A program made the position numbers and the translations under genes. DNA of 64,000 nt from IMG/VR virus record IMGVR_UViG_3300043427_003610, positions 1 to 64,000 of that record. One strand, given 5' to 3'. A model generated the notes under the pieces. The model worked only from the letters and a program-made list of their open reading frames with translations. It had not been told where the DNA came from and did no database searches. Position 1 is the first letter of the stretch; each line of letters begins with the position of its first letter. Positions 14,227-22,276 of the stretch are shown piece after piece. The DNA comes from a virus.

Positions 14227-16260
14227 GTGATTTCCCTTCTTGAAGCAACCACCCGCCTGTTCCGGGGCCGGGGCGACGTCTACGCCCGGGCCTTTGCCAA
14301 GGACGGGCAGCCTGGCAAGGTCGGCTACACCCTGGTCAAGGAGCCCCTGACCCAGGAGCTGCTCCAGGACCACCTGTCTGGCAAGACCCTGCTGGGTCAG
14401 TACCAGCTGCTGTCCGACTCCACGGTCTATTGGTTCGCCCTCGACTTTGACGACGACGGCGACGCTGGACAGGTCTATGACCAGGCTTCGCGTCAGCTCG
14501 AGGCGTTCCAGGAGGCGGGTCTCCAGACCTACCTCGAGCAGTCCCGTTCTGGTACCGGCTGCCACGTCTGGGGGTTCTTCGACAGCCCCGTCCCTGCCGT
14601 AGATGTCCGGAAGGCCCTGAAGCCGCTTCTGGTCGACGCTAGCAGCTTCGACCGTCTCTACCCTGTTCAGACGACCGTCAGCGAAGCCCGGCCGTACGGC
14701 AACCTGATCGCGCTCCCGTTCTTCGGCGCGGAGGCCCGGGCAGGCTGGTCGAGCCCCTTCGGCCCCGGCGTTCCTGGCGGCGCCAGCGTGTTCCTCAACA
14801 CCGAGACCCTCGAGCCCATCGGCCCGGCCGTGTTCGTGGAGACCGTCCGGTACAACAACCGATACGTGATCGAGGAGCTGGCGAGCAATGCGCCGTCCGA
14901 GCCCGCGCCGTCGACGTCTTCCCGGAGCGAGGACTATGAGCCGGTCGCGTACGGTGAGACGTACGCCGGAGGGCGGCCGGATAAGCCGCTCAACGGCGTG
15001 GTCAAGCTGGTGTCCGACTACGGCTGCCAGTTCATGTCGCACGCGTTCGTTAACCGCAAGAACCTGTCGGAGCCGATGTGGTATGCGGCCATCCAGCAGC
15101 TGACCTGTTTCCAGAACGGTCGGGACGCGGCGCACATGATCAGCCGCGACTATCCCACGTACTCCGAGTCCGAAACCGACGCCAAGTTCACCCAGGCCCT
15201 GCGGCATCCGCCGGTCGGGTGCCGGTACATCCAGGAGCACTTCCCGCAGCTCGCCTGTAAGGGATGCACCGCCAAGGCACCGTACCACCTCGCTGATCGT
15301 CCGCTCGCGGGGCTCGCGAAGGAAACCACCGAGCCGATGCTCCACTCGGACTACAAGGGCTCGTTGGACCGCATGCGCCGTCGCAACCGCGGCGAGATGC
15401 CGGTTGGGGCCTTGTGGGGCACGGCCGGACTGGACCAGTACACCCGCCTTCGTCCCAAGGAGCTGACGGTCGTTGGTGCGCTCCCGTCGATCGGTAAGAC
15501 CGCCCTCCTTGTGGATGCCGCGGTGTCGCTGGCTGAGCGCGGTGTCCCGGCGCTGGTGTTCAGCGCGGAGACCGGCCGTGAAGGCCTGGAGGAAAGGCTC
15601 CTGGCGCGCGTGTCGGGCGTCGACTCCCGTGCGATTCGTGGCGAGCGCATCTGGGCAGGCAACCCGATGCCGCTCACGGCCGACGAAGAGCGCGCCGTCG
15701 ACCAGGCGGCCGAGCGCCTGCACCGCCTGCCGCTGTACGCGCACTACTCCGCGAGTCAGCCGGACCTGATCATCAACCTGATTGAAGACACCGTGCTTCG
15801 CGAGCGCCTCAATCTCGGCGCGCCGATGGTGATCTTCATGGACTACCTGCAGTTCGGCTCGCTGGATGTGGACGGTGGGCTTACCGAGTACGAGAAGCTC
15901 AGTCGCCTCTCCATGGAGTTCAAGTATCTGGCAAAGGTTCTGCGCCAGCCGGTCGTGATCTTCTCGCAGCTGAAGCGCGAGAAGGAGTCGGACGACGAGC
16001 CGCAGATCAACTGGTTCAAGGGCACGGGCCGCATTGAGGCTGACGCGGACGTTGCCATGATCTTGACCGGTGAGCGCACCCCGGGCGCCATCGCCAAGCG
16101 CAAGCTCTCGATCGTCAAGCAGCGCGAAGGCGAAGCCGGAATCTCGATCGATCTCCTCCTGCATCAGACCATCGCCAAGTTCGAACCCGCCCCGACGGTG
16201 ACCGAGCAGACGGTTACCAAGGACATCTTCTCCATGTCTCCCAATGCTTTCGTTGACTGA
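14227..16260 (+). CDS. AEP primase-DnaB-type helicase fusion
   Basis: A 677-residue replication enzyme. The N-terminus has archaeo-eukaryotic-type primase features of the kind found in TOTE systems: ALDFDDD (71-77, metal-binding Asp), SRSGTGCHVWGFF (106-118) and GNLIALPFFG (158-167). A Cys-rich link (C332, C344, C347) probably binds zinc. The C-terminal half is a RecA/DnaB helicase domain: Walker A GALPSIGKT (417-425) and Walker B VIFMDYLQFG (535-544). It should lay primers and unwind DNA at the fork, together with the polymerase encoded next (17-base overlap) and the DnaC-like loader. The GTG start lies right after the class A promoter; no strong ribosome binding site. Confidence 0.85.
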   Translation: MISLLEATTRLFRGRGDVYARAFAKDGQPGKVGYTLVKEPLTQELLQDHLSGKTLLGQYQLLSDSTVYWFALDFDDDGDAGQVYDQASRQLEAFQEAGLQTYLEQSRSGTGCHVWGFFDSPVPAVDVRKALKPLLVDASSFDRLYPVQTTVSEARPYGNLIALPFFGAEARAGWSSPFGPGVPGGASVFLNTETLEPIGPAVFVETVRYNNRYVIEELASNAPSEPAPSTSSRSEDYEPVAYGETYAGGRPDKPLNGVVKLVSDYGCQFMSHAFVNRKNLSEPMWYAAIQQLTCFQNGRDAAHMISRDYPTYSESETDAKFTQALRHPPVGCRYIQEHFPQLACKGCTAKAPYHLADRPLAGLAKETTEPMLHSDYKGSLDRMRRRNRGEMPVGALWGTAGLDQYTRLRPKELTVVGALPSIGKTALLVDAAVSLAERGVPALVFSAETGREGLEERLLARVSGVDSRAIRGERIWAGNPMPLTADEERAVDQAAERLHRLPLYAHYSASQPDLIINLIEDTVLRERLNLGAPMVIFMDYLQFGSLDVDGGLTEYEKLSRLSMEFKYLAKVLRQPVVIFSQLKREKESDDEPQINWFKGTGRIEADADVAMILTGERTPGAIAKRKLSIVKQREGEAGISIDLLLHQTIAKFEPAPTVTEQTVTKDIFSMSPNAFVD

Positions 16261-18556
16261 TCCCCTTGCCGAACAGCGCGAGGACCTGGCCCGTTACGGG
16301 CAGAAGGTCCTCACCCTCGACGCTCCGACCGACACGCTGCCCCTCCGATTCACGATCGACCTCCAGCTGAGCAAGGACACGCGGCAGCCGGTCCGGTACT
16401 GGTACGTCACCAGGGCGTGCGAGCTTCCGGCGGTGCTGGCGTGGCTGGGGCCGCTCAAGATGATCGCCCTGGACCTCGAGACGTCCGGGCTGAACGCCTT
16501 CGACGCCAAGATTGCCACCCTGCAGCTGGGCACGCTCGAGACCACTAATCCCGACCAGCCGCATGCGGTTGTGCTGGACGTCCGGATGTTCAGCGACGCC
16601 GAGTTGCGCCCGATCTTCGACGTGCTGGAAAGCCGCGAGGTGACCAAGCTCGGCCAGAACGTCCGGTTCGAGTATCGGTTCCTCCGGGCCCAGTACGGTG
16701 TCATGTGCCGGAAGCTGGCGGACACCCAGGTCGCGGAGATGGTGATCCGCGCGGGTCTGCTGTCGCCGAAGGGACAGACGCGCGGCAAAGGCGAGGAGCG
16801 CAGCGCATACAAGCTCTGTTCGATGGCGGCCCTGATGGAGCGGTATGCGGGCGTCGAGATCGACAAGAGCGAAGACATCCGCACCGGGTTCTTCCGCACG
16901 GCGCCTGGACAGCACTCGCTGCGGCAGATCGTCTACGCCGCGAGCGACGTGATCTTCCCGTTCGTGATCGCTAAGGCCCAGCGCAAGCTGATCGAGGAGC
17001 GCGGCATCCGGGGGATCATCAAGGTCGAGATGGAGCTGATCCCTGTCCTGGGAGAATTGGAGCACCGCGGCATCCGGATTGAGAAGGTGCAGTGGCGCGC
17101 CCTGTGGCAGGAAGCACTCGCCAAGCGCGCGGAGGCGCAGGCCGAACTGGACGAGCTGATCCGCCAGTACACGATGCAGCCGGATCTGTTCGACACTGCG
17201 GAGCACAAGGAGCGGCCGATCTATCCGAAGGCGAATAGGCCGCTGAACTACTCGAGCGCAGAGCAGGTCAAGTGGGCGCTCAAGGAGCTGTGCCGTGGTC
17301 GCAACTGGCCGTTCGAGGTGGTGATTGACAAGGCCCGGCTGGCGCAACTGCGGGAGGAGTGGGGCGCGAGCTGGATGCGGCAGCAGGAGGAGAAGGGCCG
17401 CCTGATTACCGTGGACGACGTCCCCGACTGGCTCATCCCGGAGGACCGGTACTGCCTCCTGACTGAGGCTGACAAGAACACCCTGACGCTCCGCAAGTGC
17501 CGTGGCCAGCTTCCGACCGACGTGGTCGACCTGCTGATGACGTATTCCAAGTACGACATCCGGTGCGACACCTTCGGGAACGACTGGTTGCTCAAGAACG
17601 TCCGCACGGACACCGGTCGGGTGCACACGGAAGTCCACCAGGCTGTCACGAATACCGGGCGCCTCAGCACGACGCCGAATCTCCAGAACATCCCCGGGGA
17701 TGAGCGCTACCGCCACTGCTTCATCCCGGCAGACGGTTTCTCCTTTGTCATCGCCGACTACTCGCAGCAGGAGCCTCGGCTCCTGGCCCAGGTCTCCAGG
17801 GACCCGGTCTACCTGGGCACCTACGAGCGGAATGACGACCTCTACCTCTCGGTCGCCGAGGCGATGCTTGGGCACCGTCCGGACAAGCACACCCCGGAAG
17901 GCAAGCTCGAGAGAAAGATCTTCAAGGCCGTGGTGCTGGCGATGGCCTACCGGTCCGGTGCGCGGAAGCTGCGGGACCAGCTGACGCTCGGTCTTGCGGA
18001 CGCAATCGTCTCCGGACTGGTACCTGCCCCGTCGTTCGATTACGCCGCCGAGCTGCACAAGCGCTTCTTCGAGGTCCACGAAGCCGTCCTGGAGTTCCAG
18101 GACCGGTGCTCCAGCACCGCAGATCCCCGGAACAAGCAGGCGCCGAAGCTGTGGGACGACGTGGCGGGGGACATGGTCACCTACGTCCGCGGACCGTGCG
18201 GTCGGCTTCGGTTCTTCCCGTCGGACGCTATGAACACCTTCACGGAAGCGGCAAACGCTCCTATTCAGGGTAGTTCGGCGACTATGACCAAGGCGGCGGC
18301 AGGCATGATTCAGGAGATGATCGACAGCCGCGGATGGAAGGATAAGGCGTTTATCGTCAACCTGGTGCACGATGAGATCGTGTGTGAAGTGCACGACTCG
18401 ATCGCCGCGGAGTTCGCTCCGTTGATGCGCGACCTCATGGAACAGGCAGGAGCCTTCTACTGCCCCGACGTTCGTATCGTCGCGGAGTTCCCGGAGGGGT
18501 CGAATGGGGTCGTTCCGTACTGGACGAAGGAGATGGCGGCGAATGAGCCGGTTTGA
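16244..18556 (+). CDS. Family A DNA polymerase with 3'-5' exonuclease
   Basis: A 770-residue replicative polymerase. Exonuclease motifs: Exo I ALDLET (D77/E79), Exo II GQNVRFEYRF (137-146) in which the usual Asp appears to be Glu, and Exo III YAASD (231-235). Polymerase motif A ADYSQQEPRLLAQ (D505 region), motif B RKIFKAVVLAMAYRSG (about 555-570), and motif C VHDEIV (H709-D710-E711). No 5'-3' exonuclease domain. The start overlaps the primase-helicase gene, implying coupled translation of the fork enzymes. Genome replication is the clear role. The Glu in Exo II may lower proofreading, which the sequence alone cannot decide. Confidence 0.93.
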   Translation: MLSLTDPLAEQREDLARYGQKVLTLDAPTDTLPLRFTIDLQLSKDTRQPVRYWYVTRACELPAVLAWLGPLKMIALDLETSGLNAFDAKIATLQLGTLETTNPDQPHAVVLDVRMFSDAELRPIFDVLESREVTKLGQNVRFEYRFLRAQYGVMCRKLADTQVAEMVIRAGLLSPKGQTRGKGEERSAYKLCSMAALMERYAGVEIDKSEDIRTGFFRTAPGQHSLRQIVYAASDVIFPFVIAKAQRKLIEERGIRGIIKVEMELIPVLGELEHRGIRIEKVQWRALWQEALAKRAEAQAELDELIRQYTMQPDLFDTAEHKERPIYPKANRPLNYSSAEQVKWALKELCRGRNWPFEVVIDKARLAQLREEWGASWMRQQEEKGRLITVDDVPDWLIPEDRYCLLTEADKNTLTLRKCRGQLPTDVVDLLMTYSKYDIRCDTFGNDWLLKNVRTDTGRVHTEVHQAVTNTGRLSTTPNLQNIPGDERYRHCFIPADGFSFVIADYSQQEPRLLAQVSRDPVYLGTYERNDDLYLSVAEAMLGHRPDKHTPEGKLERKIFKAVVLAMAYRSGARKLRDQLTLGLADAIVSGLVPAPSFDYAAELHKRFFEVHEAVLEFQDRCSSTADPRNKQAPKLWDDVAGDMVTYVRGPCGRLRFFPSDAMNTFTEAANAPIQGSSATMTKAAAGMIQEMIDSRGWKDKAFIVNLVHDEIVCEVHDSIAAEFAPLMRDLMEQAGAFYCPDVRIVAEFPEGSNGVVPYWTKEMAANEPV

Positions 18557-18806
18557 TCCTCGCCGAGCGGTGATTGCCGTTACGATGGTATGGCAGCGGC
18601 AGGAGGATGGGTGCTGGGATCGGTACCTGATTCGTGAGCAGCGTAACACCTCGCCCCATCTTGAGAAGCTGATTAGTGTAAAAACGCACGTCCCGGTGTG
18701 TATGGCGTGTCTCAGCAACGATGTCGTTGTAGTCGAATCGATTAAGTATCCGGACGGTGAGCTGATTTGTCACGAGTGTGGCGTCCGATACGGCTTTCTG
18801 CTGTAA
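18543..18806 (+). CDS. Zinc-ribbon protein
   Basis: An 87-residue protein starting inside the polymerase gene (14-base overlap). The C-terminal half has C-M-A-C and C-H-E-C knuckles (about 57-60 and 76-79) about 15 residues apart, the layout of zinc ribbons that bind DNA, RNA or RNA polymerase. The N-terminus is basic (MSRFDPRRA) with a hydrophobic strand. The stop codon forms part of the -35 element of the class A promoter that follows. A replication or transcription accessory role is plausible; it is not a named family. Confidence 0.62.
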   Translation: MSRFDPRRAVIAVTMVWQRQEDGCWDRYLIREQRNTSPHLEKLISVKTHVPVCMACLSNDVVVVESIKYPDGELICHECGVRYGFLL

Positions 18807-18829
18807 GAAATTCGCCCGTTTGGTCAATT
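18803..18829 (+). promoter_or_regulatory. Class A promoter (GTAAG-N15-GTCAATT)
   Basis: GTAAG 18803-18807 overlaps the preceding stop codon and GTCAATT is at 18823-18829. The next ATG (18841) is 12 bases past the -10 with no Shine-Dalgarno, suggesting a leaderless or near-leaderless message. The bases after the -10 (N4-TAGACAC) match those of the 936 site. Confidence 0.72.
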
Positions 18830-18840
18830 AAAGTAGACAC

Positions 18841-19368
18841 ATGGCACAACACGCAAAGCGTCCTTTGGCAGATGAGCTGCGGATTCGGGTCAACCCGGAG
18901 TTCGACCACGAGGTCGAGCCGGACCAGAACGAGTTTGCCTACTGGAATCCGGTCAGCGCGACGAATGACCTGATCAAGCTGGCGAACGCCGCGCTCGAGA
19001 TTACCCAGGCAATCACCGACGCGATGCGGGACAGGACGCAGCTCAAGGTCGAGCTGCGGCAGGTCAACCGGGAGTTGGAGGAGCTGGACAACCTGGTCCT
19101 GGTCAATGACCCACTGACGCCGACCGAGGCCAAGACCCTGAAGACGGTATCGGCGGCCCTGGAGCGGCGCTTTCAGGTCCAGGGATACGAGGATGCGGCG
19201 AAGGCGCTTCGGGCTAAGCGGGACGCGCTGCTTGATCGGATTGAGAAGTTGGACGACCGCATCGACGCTGGGCATGCTTGGAACAAGACGAACGAGCGAG
19301 TCAGCGACAATCTGAAGACCGCGCTTTCGTTCTTCAAAGACGAGCGGAAACGTGCATATCAATATTGA
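18841..19368 (+). CDS. Coiled-coil protein, unknown
   Basis: A 175-residue acidic protein dominated by long helices: about residues 45-90 (LKVELRQVNRELEELDNLVL) and 115-150 (ALRAKRDALLDRIEKLDDRI). Heptad spacing of Leu/Ile suggests a coiled-coil dimer. No motif for an enzyme. It opens an operon of small proteins leading to the HNH nuclease, kinase and resolvase. Family not recognised. Confidence 0.6.
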   Translation: MAQHAKRPLADELRIRVNPEFDHEVEPDQNEFAYWNPVSATNDLIKLANAALEITQAITDAMRDRTQLKVELRQVNRELEELDNLVLVNDPLTPTEAKTLKTVSAALERRFQVQGYEDAAKALRAKRDALLDRIEKLDDRIDAGHAWNKTNERVSDNLKTALSFFKDERKRAYQY

Positions 19369-19546
19369 CGACGTCGAGTGCCCGTACTGCGGCAGCACCG
19401 ATGTCGAAGGGTTGAATCAGAGCTTTGTGTTGTACCGGTGTGCTGAGTGTGCCGCCCACTTTGAAGAGCAGGACGAAGTCGATACGCCGCCACGGGCGCT
19501 CAAGCAGCGCAAGATGCGGCATCACAAATACAAGGAGGATGAATGA
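19352..19546 (+). CDS. Small zinc-ribbon protein
   Basis: A 64-residue protein with a GTG start overlapping the preceding gene by 17 bases. C-P-Y-C (10-13) and C-A-E-C (about 30-33) with the intervening strand pattern form a typical zinc ribbon, followed by an acidic then basic tail (RALKQRKMRHHKYKEDE). Similar one-domain ribbons occur in phages next to replication genes; the binding partner is unknown. The stop overlaps the next ATG (ATGA). Confidence 0.65.
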   Translation: MHINIDDVECPYCGSTDVEGLNQSFVLYRCAECAAHFEEQDEVDTPPRALKQRKMRHHKYKEDE

Positions 19547-19854
19547 CCGCCGTTGTCGTGCTTGTTGTGCTTCTCGCCTGCATTGGGTATGCGACGTACG
19601 CCAGCTATAGCAAGGCGCCAGAGCCTTTGTTCCCGCCGAAGATCCCGTCCGGCGGTGGCGGCGGCGGCGGAGAGCCGGACGATCGTCCTGAGGCTGTCGA
19701 GGCGTGGCAGCTCGCCGGGACGGTGCACCTGGTCGAGGAGCCGGTAACCGATCCGGTCCGGAAGCCGAAGGCCGTGAAGAAGGCAGCCAAGGCAACTACG
19801 GGGAAGGCCAAGAAGCGGAGCACGAAGAAGCCGCAGGCCCGCCGCAAGCGGTGA
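19543..19854 (+). CDS. Membrane-anchored protein with Lys/Arg-rich tail
   Basis: A 103-residue protein. Residues 3-20 (VVVLVVLLACIGYATY) form a membrane anchor or uncleaved signal. A Pro segment, a seven-Gly linker (about 37-43), an acidic region, and a strongly basic tail (KKAAKATTGKAKKRSTKK) follow. The basic tail resembles nucleic-acid-binding or histone-like tails and would sit in the cytoplasm if the anchor is N-out. It could tether phage DNA or replication proteins to the membrane; this is inference from layout. ATGA overlap upstream, GTGA overlap downstream. Confidence 0.58.
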   Translation: MTAVVVLVVLLACIGYATYASYSKAPEPLFPPKIPSGGGGGGGEPDDRPEAVEAWQLAGTVHLVEEPVTDPVRKPKAVKKAAKATTGKAKKRSTKKPQARRKR

Positions 19855-20168
19855 TCCGGGACCTGGCTGGGCACGTCGCCAGGGAAGATCCGCGACAAAT
19901 ACCCGCCCGTACGCGACAAATAGTACTCGATCGCGACAATAATCAGTGTCAGCTATGTGGTACTGGCGGTGAAAACCGCCTCCAGCTCCACCACATCGAG
20001 TACCGCTCACAGGGCGGCACTCATGCGCCAGAAAACCTTGTCACTCTCTGCTTCGAATGTCATCAAAAGGTCCACCTTGGACGGGCCGACATCGTCCTCC
20101 TACAAACTTCGCCCGGCGTATGGGCGGCGTTCCCAAATTCACCCCGCCTACCGAGAACTACTTCATGA
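19851..20168 (+). CDS. HNH endonuclease
   Basis: A 105-residue protein from GTG 19851, which overlaps the previous stop. It has the complete HNH core: zinc pairs C33/C36 and C67/C70, LQLHHIEYRSQGG (H47-H48), N62 and the final H71/H75. HNH proteins of this size nick or cut DNA; in phages they act as homing enzymes or packaging-linked nucleases. Here it lies far from the terminase, within replication genes, so a free-standing homing or repair role is more likely. Codons around 19890-20110 are more A+T-rich than neighbours, a sign of transfer. The stop overlaps the next ATG (ATGA). Confidence 0.82.
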   Translation: MIRDLAGHVAREDPRQIPARTRQIVLDRDNNQCQLCGTGGENRLQLHHIEYRSQGGTHAPENLVTLCFECHQKVHLGRADIVLLQTSPGVWAAFPNSPRLPRTTS

Positions 20169-20632
20169 AGCTGCAGCAGTTGATCTACAAGGTTGAGGAG
20201 CTGAGAGCCCTCACGGACACGTACGAGCAGACCCAGAAGGCACTGGCCCAGGGGACGGCCTTGCAGGCCACCATGGGCGACGAGAGCACCGAGGAGGACA
20301 AGGCTACCGTCAACGGCAAGATCGATCAGCTCCGGACCCGTATGGCGACGGTCACCAAGCTGCTCCTCGAGCGGGCGGGTGGCTCAACCGAGGATGAGGC
20401 GGTGGAGCGGGTCCAGCAGCACGTGGCGCGCCTTCAGCAGTACCAGCATATCCGCGGGGAGCAGCTCCAGCTCCGCACCCAGCTGGACCTCGAACTGGCC
20501 ATGGGCGACGTGCCGCTGGAGACACGTCAGCAGGCGGAGTCGACCCTGCAGAGCATGCAGGCCCGTCTGGAGACGCTGGTGCTGCAGAGCGAGGATGCCT
20601 TCCCTGGTCCGCGCCTGGTGACGCTCGGATGA
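20165..20632 (+). CDS. Coiled-coil protein, unknown
   Basis: A 155-residue protein. The start is set at ATG 20165 (ATGA overlap with the HNH gene) because upstream in-frame codons lie within that gene. It is almost entirely helical with heptad repeats (LIYKVEELRALTDTYEQT; VERVQQHVARLQQYQHIRGE), consistent with a long coiled-coil dimer. No catalytic motif. The last codons overlap the kinase start (ATGA). Function unknown; position suggests a DNA-metabolism accessory. Confidence 0.6.
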   Translation: MKLQQLIYKVEELRALTDTYEQTQKALAQGTALQATMGDESTEEDKATVNGKIDQLRTRMATVTKLLLERAGGSTEDEAVERVQQHVARLQQYQHIRGEQLQLRTQLDLELAMGDVPLETRQQAESTLQSMQARLETLVLQSEDAFPGPRLVTLG

Positions 20633-21270
20633 GGGTAATCGGTCTGGCTGGTCGGTCGGGGGTGGGCAAGTCGACTCTGTCGACTACCTATCTCCGACCG
20701 CTTGGCTTTATGGAAGTGGCCCTGGCCGACGAGATCAAGATCCGAGCGATCGCAACCGGCGTTGCAACGTACGAGCAGGTCTTCGTTGGCAGTAAGCCGC
20801 CGCATGTGCGAACGTGGTTGCAGGAAGAGGGCACGGAGCGCGGCCGCGACGTGTTCGGTCAGGACGTCTGGGTGCGGGCGCTGCTTGCTCGGATGCGGAA
20901 GATCAGCGAGTCCTCGGACGTCAGGAACTTCGTTGTTACGGATGTTCGGTTCGTAAACGAGGTGCGCGGCATTCGGGCCGCTGGCGGCATTGTGCTGCGG
21001 GTCGATGCGCCGCGCCGAAATGCCAACAACGGCATGACGGCCGAGCAGCGACTCCACCCGTCCGAGACGGATCTGGATCAGCTCGCCGTGACTGATTACG
21101 ACGGCGTCATTCGGAATGACCCGGAGGACGCGGATACCGTTGGGTGGCAGATCCACGCCCACCTGTTCTACAACAATTTCGTTCGCGCGCCGTATGGTGG
21201 GAAGCAGCTGAGCACCGAGCAGCAGCAGGCGCTTATCAAGGACATGTTGCCGTATCTGCAACGTGCCTAA
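20629..21270 (+). CDS. Deoxynucleoside monophosphate kinase
   Basis: A 213-residue kinase that phosphorylates dNMPs to dNDPs for phage DNA synthesis. The P-loop GRSGVGKST is at residues 8-16. VTDVRFVNEVRGIRAAGG, a conserved stretch with the acidic base and nucleotide-contacting Arg of the phage dNMP-kinase family, follows in the second half, then HPSETDLDQ and VIRNDPED. Length is close to that of phage dNMP kinases. It is read from an ATGA overlap with the coiled-coil gene, and its end overlaps the resolvase start by 8 bases. Confidence 0.82.
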   Translation: MRVIGLAGRSGVGKSTLSTTYLRPLGFMEVALADEIKIRAIATGVATYEQVFVGSKPPHVRTWLQEEGTERGRDVFGQDVWVRALLARMRKISESSDVRNFVVTDVRFVNEVRGIRAAGGIVLRVDAPRRNANNGMTAEQRLHPSETDLDQLAVTDYDGVIRNDPEDADTVGWQIHAHLFYNNFVRAPYGGKQLSTEQQQALIKDMLPYLQRA

Positions 21271-21913
21271 GCGCAAGATTGGGAAGCGCCGAAAGCAGTG
21301 GGTGCCGAAGACTCCAAAGCGACGGGCCAAGGGTCCGCGTCGCCGCGAGCGGGCTCCGATCGCCCCGGTGGGGCAGGTCGAGCGGGTGCTCGCGCTGGAC
21401 TCCAGCTCTAGGGCGTGCGGCTGGTCGGTGATGGACGATGGGGTGCTGGTCGCCCACGGCTGCTACATACAGAAGGGCCCCGGCCACGGCGAGCGACTGA
21501 TGCGGTTCCGGTTGTGGCTGCTCGACATGCTCCGCGAGTGGCAGCCCCGCCTGCTGATCTACGAGGCACCCTACCAAGGCCGAATGAAGAACACCTTCGG
21601 CATCCTCTCGCGCTACGTCGGCGCGATTGAGTCCGCCCACTTTGAGCACTACGAGCGCGAAATCGAGAAGTCCGAGTCGGTTCCCGCGCACCTGGTCAAG
21701 AAGGCCATTGGGGCCCGGAAGGGCGAGAATCACGAGGCCAACAAGAAGATCGTCGTGCTGCTGGTCAACGAGACGTTCGGACTCGGCCTCAAGTTCAAGG
21801 CGAACGATACCACTAAGAAGGTCTCGCAGGATGACGAGGCGGACGCTATCGCGCTGAACTGGGCGTGGCATCGGCTCAACCGAGAGGCTGATGTGATCCC
21901 GGAGGCAGCGTAA
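21263..21913 (+). CDS. RuvC-like Holliday junction resolvase
   Basis: A 216-residue protein with the RNase H-fold pattern of RuvC: VLALDSSSRACGW (D46), LLIYEAPYQG (E101), and a C-terminal SQDDEADAIALNWAW (D190-D194) completing the acidic cluster. A basic extension of ~38 residues (KRKIGKRRKQW and following) precedes the domain and may bind DNA. It should cut branched DNA formed during replication and recombination so that concatemers can be packaged. The GTG start lies in the end of the kinase gene. The next gene begins directly after its stop. Confidence 0.82.
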   Translation: MPKRKIGKRRKQWVPKTPKRRAKGPRRRERAPIAPVGQVERVLALDSSSRACGWSVMDDGVLVAHGCYIQKGPGHGERLMRFRLWLLDMLREWQPRLLIYEAPYQGRMKNTFGILSRYVGAIESAHFEHYEREIEKSESVPAHLVKKAIGARKGENHEANKKIVVLLVNETFGLGLKFKANDTTKKVSQDDEADAIALNWAWHRLNREADVIPEAA

Positions 21914-22174
21914 ATGGAAGAAGATCTTCTGAACCGGATTTCGGTCGAGCAGCTGCTGGTGACTTTGTCCGACGAGCACCGCCTGGTCCTGGAGCTGGTC
22001 TTCGGGCTTAGGTATCCGCCCGACTGGCCCTGGCCCTACGTGGTCTGGCCGCCCACCTACGCCGCCATTGGCTGGTACGTAGGCCACAAAATGCGCGGTA
22101 AGCCGCTGTCCGAGGCCGCGATCCGCTATATCCGCACCGCCGCCCTCAGAAAACTGGCAGAAAACCACAAGTAG
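21914..22174 (+). CDS. Stand-alone sigma region 4-like protein
   Basis: An 86-residue protein. VTLSDEHRLVLELVFGLR (about 16-33) matches sigma-70 region 4.1. After a Trp/Pro-rich insert (PPDWPWPYVVWPP), TYAAIGWYVGHKMRG (48-62) and AAIRYIRTAALRKLAE (68-83) match the region 4.2 helix-turn-helix that reads the -35 element. There is no region 2; that is encoded separately 100 bases downstream. In T4 the sigma-4-like gp33 works with the sigma-2-like gp55; here the same split is proposed. It starts immediately after the resolvase stop, so it belongs to the replication operon. Confidence 0.68.
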   Translation: MEEDLLNRISVEQLLVTLSDEHRLVLELVFGLRYPPDWPWPYVVWPPTYAAIGWYVGHKMRGKPLSEAAIRYIRTAALRKLAENHK

Positions 22175-22237
22175 TTCCCGCAAACCGACGAAAATCGCTC
22201 CCCAGCTCCTGTTTTTCGTCTGAAATCGGGTTCGAAC

Positions 22238-22245
22238 GACCTAGT
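22238..22245 (+). promoter_or_regulatory. Class B promoter -10 (CGACCTAGT) before sigma-2 gene
   Basis: The motif lies in the 102-base gap between the two sigma-part genes and differs from the consensus only in the penultimate position. The ATG at 22277 follows 32 bases later with a GGGAG ribosome binding site. It would place the sigma-2 gene and the packaging genes under the late-type promoter, allowing self-amplification. Confidence 0.5.
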
Positions 22246-22276
22246 AACGGGCCGCAGTGCGGTTCACGGGAGCACC

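Noticed and set aside
14191-18718. Two long minus-strand frames under the primase-helicase and polymerase genes
   Set aside because: The + strand carries complete catalytic motifs of known enzymes; the opposite frames are Arg/Leu/His-rich shadows with no motifs.
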